This document shows positions 11,406 through 21,552 of a stretch of DNA of 64,000 nt, piece after piece. The DNA is from Acanthaster planci (taxonomy: Eukaryota > Echinodermata > Asteroidea > Valvatida > Acanthasteridae). A model generated the notes under the pieces. That model had not been told where the DNA came from, searched no databases, and saw only the letters and a program-made list of their open reading frames with translations. Location of the stretch: the NCBI RefSeq assembly GCF_001949145.1, contig NW_019091625.1:88827-152826 (forward strand), in the 5' to 3' direction. The number at the start of each line of letters is the position of its first letter. Within the stretch, counting starts at the first letter, position 1. The translations under genes and the position numbers were made by a program.

Positions 11406-14400
11406 CTGAATAATCAAACTTTTCAGACATTCCTGCGGTGCACTATCACTACAGAATCACAGTGCCCAGTATGACCAAGATGCAAGAGTTTTCCTCCCGT
11501 GGTATAAATTTCTACACTCCAAATGGGACTTTAAGAGATACATTGCAACAGTTTTAAGTCCTTACAATAATTTGTCCAAAAGAAGTCATGCATCAGAGAG
11601 AACTTTTGGCACAGAAAGTAGACAATTCTGGGATAATTGGTTCAAGCTAGATATTTGGATTTTTCTGGGGTCGGTTGAGATTCTGGTCCGTTTGGGTTGG
11701 TTTTATCATGATTTTTGTTGGGTCAGGTCAGACTTTGGGAGTTCAGATCAGCTCTGGATCAGATTTAGTTGAAATCGATGATAATTTGGGTCGGTTTTGC
11801 CTGTAACGTTCAATCAGAAATAATGCACAACATTATTTAAAAGGAAGCAGGGCCAGCTTTGTTCCCAGGCGTCATGCACACCTTGAATACCCAGGTTGCA
11901 GAGAAAAATTCACTGCACTGAAATAGCACTTAAAATACACTCACATTTATACAAATTACACTCCCTTAAAAGGGAATGGCATTCCCTGTTTATTCATTGC
12001 TTGCCCTCCCCCCGCTACTGCAGAACTTTACAATTTGATACAGTTTCTTGTTGAAATGTAATTTTGCTTTGTACATAAATTGCCTAGTATACAGAAGGAT
12101 ACTCTTTTTGGTGGAATTATTGCTGCAGCCAAACAAAATGCTTGGTGCAGCTGCTGAATACTTTAAATATTGTATTTAGCAATTAAACCTAACCTTAATT
12201 TGCTATCTTTTGTAAGGATGTTTAGATGCTAAATATTTCGTGTCCAGTTCCTAAACATCAATGACCAGTGGCTGAATAGAATCCATCAAATAAACATGCT
12301 TAGCATTTAAACACATTTTCAAACTAATAGCAAGAAAGTATTTTAAAAAGTGTTTCATGGCTAAACATAGTTTCAGCAGTGAATACATTACAGTTGTTAA
12401 ATCCAATCTTCCTGACATTTTTGCAAGCCACATTTGCATTTAGGACAGCTACTTTAGTATTAAGAATAAAACATTTTTATGTAGTGCGCTAAATTATCAA
12501 GCAAGATTTTGCAGAAGTTTTGGTTTTGCTTTGTTTGTTTTTCTCCTTAGTACTTCTAAAGTTGGCAGATTCTAAATGGTGTTGCTTTTGTTTTAGACTG
12601 CCATTGTGTGATTCCTTCATGGTGGGAGGAGCATAGATTATTATCACAGGGATTTTTGATGTAGAAAGTAAAATAGATCTCTAAAGATGGAGTCAGCCAA
12701 ACTGTTCCTATGCTGATCAATATGTCTTTCTTTAACTGAGATTGTGAATCAATTTTTCTCCACGTAGTGATAACACGTTTTTAAAAAGAAATTTCTGAAA
12801 TATTTTTCGTGTGTCATTCCAGCTCAATAATAGAAGTGTCGTACCCACGATAACGCTTGAGTTTTTAAAGGAAGACCAGTGTTACTAAACCATTATTTCT
12901 AGTCCTCATTCAGCCTAAACGTTTTCTATCCCTTTTATTTCAAAAAAGAAAGTGAGAAAATTCTCAGAAGATGTGACTCAAAATTAATTTGATTTATTAC
13001 CAACTGCCATGCACATGAATTTCTGCCAAGGCATTTTAAAGAAGGATGATCGTGAGTAGCATAAGTTTGTTGACTTAAGTATCATTAATTTGTGGTATCA
13101 GGTTCGATTGTTTTGGGGAATTTGTTTCCACTGGTTAGTCGTAGCAATGGCTGTACTCAAAGACTAGAGTCTACCTATTCCACTCGCGGTTTACATCTAA
13201 ATGCAACCTATGGCGGTGTATAGCGTTCAGCTCACAGAATCCAACAGCAGCTTTAATGGGAGAAGTATTTTATGATTCATATCCATTGTAGTTATTTCTG
13301 AATTTTCAGATGTGTTGAAGTAATCTTTTTCTTTTTTTGTCTCTGTATTTTATCCATGTATACATCATTGAGTATCTGTTGATATCATAGACCTATTGTA
13401 TACTACAGCACCAGTTCCATGTAGCTGTATTTGGAGTAGGCATGGTTGAAACCAAAGTGACGTCACACTTTTGAACTTTTTAGAATGGAATGCAGTCTTG
13501 ACAAGCGATGGCTCTTCGAATTGGTTAAAATTTATGACAGAATTTCTTTAGGTGCATTGTCATAAGAGCATTCAGTGAAAAATTATTCTTCTCAAGTAGG
13601 CAATAACTAACGCTACGTGTATGAACCAGCAGGTTCTGTCAATTGAAGTGTTCCGCACAGGTAGATTCACCTACACGGTCGAATTCACCTGGAATTTTAT
13701 TTTCCTTTCGAGTACCTGTTGAAGAGATAGGCCTATACCCACATTTCCTGGAAGCCAAGCAATATAAGTATAAGAACAGAAAGTACCGTTAAGCAGGTTC
13801 GTAGACACAACCTGGGCCTATACCATAATAATACAGTGATGATAATAATGAGATGTAACGTTGAAGTTGTTGGATTTATACTGAAGTATTTTGAAGTAAA
13901 TGTAATCAATTTAAGTGAATCCAGTACACAGACTAAACTATGACGTTGGCGCTTACCCGATTATGAGAGTTTCGTGGAAAGCCGGTAACATAAACTGCTA
14001 TGATACACCCCAGCTCCTCGGTTTGGCATCATTTTTTTATGTGAAAAAGGCACCGTCACTCTGATTTGTGTTTCTTCAAATAAACTCGGGCGCTGCCATT
14101 CGTCACATGGTTGGGAATAAACATTTTGTACACGCCAACAATCGGCTTGACGATCACTTTACTGCGTCCGCTTGCGGGGATGTTCGTATTTTAGCCTGCA
14201 AAAAATGCCTTCAATTTCAAATGTTAATGAGTCAGTTTGTAATTTTTGTTGGAATATAATATGATTTTCAATTTCAACAATCGGTTGACCGAAGTCCAAC
14301 AGTTGTCTCGGTGGTTCAACTAGTAATCAGTATGGGACCAACTGCTCTGCACCAATTCACTGAAGCTCCAAGCGAAGACAGGAACCTAATTGAAAACAGT

Positions 14401-14795
14401 CTTACCGTAACGTAACGTTGCGTCACGTAAACGAATAGTAAACGTAACCAACCACGATAAGCTGGGATTCCAAATCCAGTTATATCAACCCTCGATGAAC
14501 TGGGTTATTTTTGCCCCCTCCCCCTTCTGCCCCTACCTAAGAACTTTGCGGTCCCATGCTTTATTTAAAAATTAATACAACATGGCATGTATAACTCCTT
14601 ATACGTGTAAGTACAGATGTGAAATTTCAACTCAATCTGACAGTAGTTTTGTTACGGCCGTTTGAAGTTAACGGCCACACACGTGGCAATAAACCCGCGC
14701 GCCCGCTTGTATTGAGCAATAGCAGCGGCTAAGTTTACTTTTTGGCTTATCTGAAACTTGAAAACATTTAAGCAAGATATGAGACGAAGATTAAC

Positions 14796-14826
14796 CCCCA
14801 CCCACCCACCCACCCACCCACCCACC
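14796..14826. repeat. (CCCA)n microsatellite
   Basis: About seven and a half uninterrupted CCCA units in intergenic DNA. It is G-rich on the opposite strand (TGGG repeats). Confidence 0.9.
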
Positions 14827-16624
14827 TCCCTGCTTTATGTTGGTCATTGTTTCAATGTGATCCCAGGAATTATTTTCAGACATCTAGGGGGCATGTATTA
14901 AGTGACAATAGCCTAGAGTGTGTAGAGAGGGTTCTTCACTGGTATCAAGTTGTAATAATTGGCTGTCAAACCAACTCGTGAGAAGTGCATGCATAGTAAC
15001 ACGCAATTTGGATCGATGTTCGAGAAGAAAATGACAAATCCCATGAAAGAAACCGTATTTTCACGACACTAGATGGGGTTCACAGGACACGATAATATAT
15101 TCAGAAGCTAGAGATATACTGGGCTCCATTGGTCCATATTGTTACCGAAATCAATGCAAGGTCATACGTGCAAGTCACATTCAGGATTTACGGCCACGGT
15201 ATCCAGATATCTCCAACTACCTCATCAATTCGACATCGGTGTACACACATCAATCGCTGAAGAGTTTGGAAGCCTAAAAATACTTCAATTGTGGCCAGAT
15301 TTGTGAAGGAACTCGTGGTGGTTTGGCACGAAAGGCAAATGGAAAGTCTGAAGTGCGCCACGTGAGGGAACTATTTCCCTCCTTTCTCCATGACTGGACT
15401 AACGTTAGTAGGATGGCCTACCCGCAATTAATTGTAAGTGAACACTGCAGAGTCGCGCGTGCGAGTTTGGAATCCAGTTTTCGCGTCCATTTGCTATCCG
15501 TTGCGGAAAGGCAGGAATCCGATAAAAATGCAAATCTCAAGTAGCTTGACGATTATGGCACCCTAAGGCACAGCAAACCTTCACCATTTTTCACGGACAG
15601 CGAACAAACTGTGCTTGTACGTGTATTTGCATGCGTTACATATACCATGCATGCACTTGACGGCCAATATAAGCGAAAGCACGGGCTGTATGACGTCATG
15701 TGAATTGCCTATATAGGGATTGAACATGTAGGGGGTATTTTTTGCTGGGCATGTGGGGGAAAAACGCATGAGCGCTGCACGAGAGTGGTGGGTTCGATTT
15801 TAAAGAAAAAGTGGTTTCGCATAGACCGCAAGACGTTACTGAAAACTCCTAAAAGCTCAGCTTGTGAAAAACAGCACTGCTTCCTAAGTTTCCCCTGCTC
15901 TTTTTGGGCGAACCTGCCAACAAATTCGGTGTGGCGCTCTGGCGTTTCCTTTCTCATCTTACTTTTCATCAATTTCCTCTGCAGCCACAGCAAGGGAATG
16001 GAAGGCCCCCAAAATCTGTTTTTGCTTTGCACTCTGCATTTCCCCATATAACCTGCCTGGGAATAGTCAGAGGTAGAACAAAAAAGTTGAAAGTAATTTT
16101 CTCAATGACTTTTTTCAATCAAATGCCTGAGACTAGCTCTCCGTTTCATTTAATTTACTCTGATTCGCCCTCTAACAAATCTCATTTGCTTTTTAATCTG
16201 TTCTATTTTTAATACGTGTAGTCAACCAATTGGCAGTTCAGTGAACTTGGAGGGGAAGCGATCAGTAACCTACGGTGTGAGAGTAGCGCTTATTCAAGTG
16301 TAATGCACGTTTTATACTTCCATTCCAGATTTCTTCATTGAGACCAAAACCTTACAAGTATAGCTTGGCGACTTTTCTAGGCTTGGCGAACTGGTTTAGC
16401 GGCATTTTCGCCCGAGAAAAAAAACTTTGTGCATCTTTGAAATTTTCTGCGACTGTTTTGCGACGTTCGTGCGAATGTCTTGTGACAGTTGCCCAAACTT
16501 AGCGGCGACCTTGGTCAACTTATGGTCAACTTTGTGTTGCGAATTCGGCGAAAGTCGCAAGACATTCGTCCAACCCTCTTGAGACGTCTGCGCGACAGTT
16601 TTGAGCTGCTTTTGCACCCACGGA

Positions 16625-16840
16625 AACCATTTGGTCCTGAATCTTTTTCCTTGATTGAAATTTCGACCGAGCGTCCCTTAGTATAAAAAAATTCAATTGG
16701 CAACAAATGAGTATACTTTGATTTTTTGTAATTTTTGAGTATTTCTCAATTCTTGTAAACACCGTTTCAGTACCCCGTAAGTACAACGAATGTTCCTTGT
16801 GGGATACCGTACTTCCCCATTGCGGTACCCCACAGGGCAC
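16625..16840 (-). repeat. Dispersed repeat with TTGTGGGGTA ends, partial copy
   Basis: Read on the minus strand, this segment starts CCCTGTGGGGTACC, passes ACTCAAAAATTAC and ends AAGGGACGCTCGGTCGAAAT then TTCAA. The same words occur in the same order at 40702-40999 on the plus strand (CTTGTGGGGTACC, TACTCAAAAAGGAGG, AAGGGACATACGGTCGAAAT). They are two copies of one dispersed element. This copy lacks a clear second terminus. Confidence 0.55.
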
Positions 16841-17147
16841 AATAAACGCACGCAGCATGAAAAGCTTAGCCACCAATATGTGCATTTTAAAGGACAAGAG
16901 ATTTAAACTTATCACGAAGATAAGGCATTTTATCTATTTCATGTAACATTTACAAATTGTATGACTGGATAACTGTCATAACTTTCACTTACAATTACTT
17001 TCATGTATCAGATGAGCGTACCGACAACTGAAGTGCACATCAGCTCATCGTCCGATACAGAAAGCTGCACATGAGAATCGAATGTGTCAAGTGCATGGAG
17101 GCACCTGTTCAACACCCTGCCACACCTCTTCCTGTGGTGTTCTATCT

Positions 17148-18003
17148 AGGCCACGTTACACTGCGCAATGAGAGCTGTTTCACTGTGCGATAATTGTTTG
17201 GCTGATCTGATGGTAAGGCTTCAATTTTCGTGCTTTTCAGGGAACGATCACAAGAGGTCACCACGTACATTTTAATATACCCTGATAGTTGACCTCTGAA
17301 ACTAACCGCTTCAGAAATCCTTGGGTCGGGAACATAATGTGTGATAATTTATGTAAAGATGACCAAAGAAAAATGCTTGAATTGACGCAAAAATTCTATT
17401 AAAAAATAATTGTCCTTAAAATTTTAGACCTTGTAATTACTTCTCTTTCGTTACCTCTTAAAAATCCCTCGGAAAATACCTTTGTACAATATTTTACCAG
17501 CATAAATGTAAAGATATTGAAAAATCGCCTGACCTGAAGAGAAATATCTTGTCAGAAACTGCCCTCTCATTTCCGTAAATCTCATCTCAATCTCAAATGT
17601 AACAAAACATTTTTTTATGGTAGTCTTTAAGTAGAAACCGAAATTTAAAAAAGGAACGAAAGGAAATCTTTTAGATTTAAGTGCATTTAAGATCGTATAA
17701 AGTTAATTTTTAGGTTCGTTTCACCGCCTGCCTGCGGAAGCGTATTGCTGCCAACGCGAAAAAATACTTAAGCCTATCTCGTTTAAACGACATAGTAATC
17801 TCGTTTAATTAAACGAGATAACTACGTCGTTTAAACGAGATAACTATGTCGTTTAAACGACGGCGGCGCAATTTCTCTTGGATTTTGCGCTAACTATTAG
17901 CCTTAGCCTTAACAATGCAGTGAAACAACTATCATTGCGCAGTGCGACAACTCTCTTCGCCCAATGAGACTACTCTATATTACCGCGCAGTGTAATGTGG
18001 CCT
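17148..18003. mobile_element. 856 bp non-autonomous DNA transposon with terminal inverted repeats
   Basis: The left end AGGCCACGTTACACTGCGC and the right end GCGCAGTGTAATGTGGCCT are inverted repeats with one mismatch over 19 bases. Subterminal copies of an AATGAGAGCTGTTTCACTG-type word occur inward of both ends. There is no transposase frame, so the element is non-autonomous. If the TIR is taken as GGCCAC, the flanking trinucleotides are CTA and TTA, close to the 3 bp TWA target duplication of PIF/Harbinger elements, but this is weak. A palindrome array (17775-17866) lies inside the right part. Confidence 0.65.
17775..17866. repeat. CGTTTAAACG palindrome array
   Basis: The 68 bp 17775-17842 form one nearly perfect palindrome centred on CTCGTTTAATTAAACGAG, with only two mismatched pairs in the 34 bp arms. 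Each arm itself contains the 10 bp palindrome CGTTTAAACG, and a third copy follows before a GC-rich CGGCGGCG stretch. The repeated unit reads GTCGTTTAAACGAGATAACT. It sits inside the TIR element 17148-18003. Confidence 0.85.
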
Positions 18004-18659
18004 TAATAAAACACCATATCTTCCGCCCCTATCTCCGTCTAATTCATCTCAGAGATATTGGACGTCTCCTAAAGACGTTTTTGCTGTTTGCAGAGCTGCT
18101 GAGAGGATCTCCCTAAAATGATTAACAGCAAACCATCTTGAATCTGCCACCTGCCGTTAACTATGGAATGCCACACCGTACAGATGGTTTGGTGCACGTG
18201 TTTCTTTCGACGGTACACGCCTTTTATGCTCCTTCGCGTGAGGCCGGCTATGGCATTGTTCTGGTGCGGTAAGTAGCCCGTCTAGAAATGGGAATTAGAC
18301 AGTACGAGTTTGGAAAGACAACCAGCAAAGAGCTAAAAGAGAGCAAACATTACCTTTTAATTTTTGTTTATTTGTATTTTTAATCTGATAGCTGTCCGAT
18401 TTGCGCGTTTTTTCCTTATTACTGTCTAGAGATACACCATAATACTTTCTTTTTGAAACAAAATCCTCCACAGCCACTGTTACAGCCTTTATTCAAGTCG
18501 GATTTCCCAAGCTTCGCCTCGTGAATGGAAAAGTCATTCCGTCCTGAGTTGAAGTGAACCCTCACTGGCGAAAGAAAGGCTGGTAAGAAGTTTTCCAACC
18601 ATTATTGTACGCGTTTGACGTGCACGCGAAGACCATACTTTCCACCATAAATCTGTAGC

Positions 18660-18782
18660 ATGTACTTAGCGTGCCCCGCCCCAAACGTGCAGAAACTCGC
18701 GCGCCAATGCGATGAGTCCGTACCAAAGGACTGTCAATTTCATTTTAAAACAAGCCCTTTTTTGTTCCCGCTCGGAGTGGAC
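18660..18782 (+). repeat. Family C dispersed repeat, copy 1
   Basis: Key words in order are TACTTAGCGTGCCCCGC, GTACCAAAGGACTGTCAATT, TTTTGTTC and GCTCGGAGTGGA. The same order is found at 26580-26710 (minus strand), in diverged form at 25318-25415, and as a fragment at 59413-59434. It is non-coding, and no TIR or tail could be defined. Confidence 0.6.
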
Positions 18783-20414
18783 TGGCTAGGTTTTCCCGAC
18801 CAATTTTACCAACCAATTTTACCAACTTCTCAATAAATTAATAATTAAAATTGAATAACAATACTGATTGTCACTCAACAACAACAAAAAGAAACATTCA
18901 GTGTCACTTTATACGCATTCCATCGGCTTTGTAAAAGGTGCTTACAAATAGAAACTATGACGTCAGTCATTACATTTTGCAGGGCTAGCGACTGGCTCAG
19001 AGCGGTTGCTGGGCTTTATTTTTCATTGATTGGCAGAAAAAAAAATCAGGCATCTTTTGAAGCATTCTGGCGTGTCACTAATTCTACAAAAGTCTGACCA
19101 ATTAAAAAAAAAAATTGGAGAAACTTCCCAAGAGAAGTGTTCCCGATGGTGAAACCATTGCCGAATATACATACTCTGGTGTCTTAAACACCTGTCCATA
19201 ATTTATGCGCGTCACCACTACTTGGGCTAAGCGATGCGTGTCCGTCAAAATTGCTTGTTGGGCGATTTTGACGGTCGAACGGAACGCACACGTGCGTTTT
19301 CTTAACGGAGCCGATTTTGTGCCCATGAAAGTGAAACGCATGAAAGCATGGTGTTCGCAATGCACCCAAAAAACGTACGTATGGAAAGGCACCGTTACAC
19401 GTCAAGAGATCAGTGTTATTGGATGAAGCAGCGACAAGTTTAAGGCCTATAAAGGAAGTGACTAACAAAAGCAGAATAAAACGCAGTAGACATATTACAA
19501 AGAATGTGAACGATAAACAAACCCTGCAAATATCCAGATTTTTCTGAAGATTTGTTTGGTTTGAAGCTATATTTCAAAGGTCAATCAAACATCCCCAAAG
19601 ATCAGAAGTGACAAAGAAAATTTATAACCCTCCCCTAGAAAAATGGCGGAAAAGAAAATCCCACAGCCCTTTTCCTGTCATTATTTCGGTAATATTTGTA
19701 GGAGTTTTATATTTTCAAAGGTCCAAAAATGTCTCAAATGAATCCCTAAAGAAAATAAGGAAATTCGTTGGTTTAAAATGTATCATTAATTTACAACAGA
19801 CAATCATGCGTCAAAAGATGCCAAAAAGGTTATCTTAGAATGACACAAAAAAACACTGAATAACCCAGAACGAAATGAAATGCACAGAATGAAAACAACG
19901 TTTGTTATAAAATGTTGGTTGCCTCAAAACTGATTTGAATGCCCAAAAAACAAAAAACTGAAAAAGGTCTATGGGGCGCGTCAGCAGGGTACAGTCTGGT
20001 TTCGCCATGACATCACAGTTTGATCATTTGTCTATAAATTCATAATTCATGCTGTCAACGGCGCAATAGCCCAACATTGCCCACGCCTGTCGTTGGTGGG
20101 CCTACTCGGCTGTCAGTGGTAGTCATCCTTGTTGATCGTGATTGGAAGTAACATTTCGTTTCTGCGACCTGACACAAATCACAAATTTAATGACAACGTC
20201 ACATGCAAAGAAGATATCTCAAGTTTCACCGCTTTTTCAATAAGATTGTTGCCGTCTTGAATGTTATTGTCGTCTCTTTTGTTTTGTATAGTTGGTGCCG
20301 CCGTTGCTTAAATGTTTCGCAGATGTGGTTAAATCTTTCGCGTATGAATTTCTCTTACTGCATTAATGCTTTCAACCAGCTAATAAGTGAAAGTGCAAGA
20401 TCATGTTCATTATT

Positions 20415-20420
20415 TTTATT
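20415..20420 (-). promoter_or_regulatory. Polyadenylation signal of the receptor gene
   Basis: AATAAA on the minus strand, 137 bases beyond the stop codon of the GPCR gene. Assigned by position only. Confidence 0.45.
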
Positions 20421-20475
20421 CTATACAATAAGACAAGTTAAGTGAAATCCGTCGGAATCCCGACACATATTTGAC

Positions 20476-20491
20476 TGTGTGTGTGTGTGTG
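20476..20491. repeat. (GT)n microsatellite
   Basis: Eight TG units, located in the presumed 3' UTR of the receptor gene, between its stop codon and its polyadenylation signal. Confidence 0.9.
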
Positions 20492-20556
20492 GTATGAGTA
20501 GTTTGTGGTACATTGGGCACTGAACACATTCGGAGCAAAGTTCAAACTTTGAAAGC

Positions 20557-21552
20557 TCATGGTAGGCCTATGTTCACCGAGCGACGTCGGTTCATTGCGA
20601 TATTCTCAACGCGATTTCTGTGGAATCGTCCAAGCACCAGGTCCCGGAGGTGAAAGCGGAAATTATGATAAATGAAGCTGTAAATGACTGGGTTGATGAA
20701 GAGGTTGCAGGCCAGCAGCGTGGTGAAGGAGATGTACAAGGTCTCGTTTTCCCGAAGGTTGAGCACAAGTACCCCTACGTAGTAACACTCTGACGGCGTC
20801 CAACAGATCACAAACACCGTGGTGACCATTAGGAGGGTCACCAGGACGTTCTTCTTGGCCCTGTGAACGAAGTGTTGCCGAGGGGTTACCGGGTTGACCA
20901 AATTCTTCGTCAGCGCGATGAGTATCTTACCGTAGGAATACACCATTGTCAGAATGGGCAGGACGTACTCCACGGTGAACGCAAGCACACCAATGCAAAT
21001 CTTCATGGCGTGACTTACCGCCACGAACTGACAACGCCCTCGGATAGGCTCCACTAAGAGGGTTAAGTGGAAGCTGTAGACGAAGCCGACACCCCAGGAC
21101 GTCACTACCGCGCCCAGTTTTAGTGTAGTGTTCATGTGCTTTCGGTGCTTCAGCGGGTGGCAAGTCCCCATGAAACGCTCAAGTGAGATAATGACGAGAT
21201 TGTAGGTAGATGTAACGTTCAAAGACCAGAGGAAGTAATCGGAAAACAGGAAACTACAAACCAGTCTGTCGGCGGTGTTGCCTTCCTGGGAGACAACGAC
21301 GGTGCTGGGGCGCTTGAGGACAGTACTGCAGTAAAACACGACGCCGGCAGCTGCGTCGATAAAAGACTGGTGCAGGATGAGGCGGTTGGTGAAAGAGCTG
21401 AACACTTTGTGTCTGACCAGCATCACAACGATGACCGCGCTGTTCCCGAGAGTCGCGAGGCAGGAGATGATAGTTTTAACGGTGTCGAGAGGGGAGCTGC
21501 CCAGCACGCCAATAGCGCTTTCTAAATCGGTGCTCGACCGATTTGATGCCAT
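20557..21552 (-). CDS. Rhodopsin-family (class A) G-protein-coupled receptor, intronless
   Basis: This is a seven-transmembrane receptor of the plasma membrane, expected to couple an extracellular ligand to G proteins. The chosen start gives 331 residues (MASNRSS, with an NRS glycosylation site at Asn4). The open frame extends 73 codons further upstream, but that part lacks any signal or TM character. TM1 has the GN pair (Gly36-Asn37), TM2 keeps an Asp (Asp66), and Cys99 with Cys174 can form the conserved extracellular disulfide. The DRY motif is ERF (125-127), TM6 has CWTP (250-253) and TM7 has NPVIY (287-291), followed by an amphipathic helix 8. There is no intron and no long tail. Ligand and subfamily are unknown. 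The HQSFID wording of TM2 recalls the lineage-expanded orphan receptors of echinoderms and amphioxus. Confidence 0.88.
   Translation of the reverse strand: MASNRSSTDLESAIGVLGSSPLDTVKTIISCLATLGNSAVIVVMLVRHKVFSSFTNRLILHQSFIDAAAGVVFYCSTVLKRPSTVVVSQEGNTADRLVCSFLFSDYFLWSLNVTSTYNLVIISLERFMGTCHPLKHRKHMNTTLKLGAVVTSWGVGFVYSFHLTLLVEPIRGRCQFVAVSHAMKICIGVLAFTVEYVLPILTMVYSYGKILIALTKNLVNPVTPRQHFVHRAKKNVLVTLLMVTTVFVICWTPSECYYVGVLVLNLRENETLYISFTTLLACNLFINPVIYSFIYHNFRFHLRDLVLGRFHRNRVENIAMNRRRSVNIGLP

Larger units (their letters stand above)
11237..20556. other. Gene-poor interval between the TRANK1-like gene and the receptor gene
   Basis: No coding exon is supported in these 9.3 kb. Short open frames occur, for example 15709-16047 (-), 16526-16915 (-) and 19102-19468 (-). 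None shows a domain, codon pattern or splice context. The interval contains a polyadenylation signal for the upstream gene, a CCCA microsatellite, a copy of a TTGTGGGGTA-type repeat (16625-16840), an 856 bp TIR element (17148-18003), a family C repeat (18660-18782), a GT microsatellite and the polyadenylation signal of the receptor gene. A 13 bp hairpin (CCGTCAAAATTGC / GCGATTTTGACGG) sits near 19245-19280. The rest shows nothing I can name. Confidence 0.6.

Noticed and set aside
15709-16915. Several overlapping open frames of 60-130 codons on both strands
   Set aside because: They overlap each other in different frames, and part of the stretch matches a dispersed repeat also found at 40702. 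No protein family is recognisable.
19102-19468. Overlapping minus-strand open frames of 94-96 codons
   Set aside because: Two frames overlap over the same bases around a short hairpin, and neither has recognisable features.
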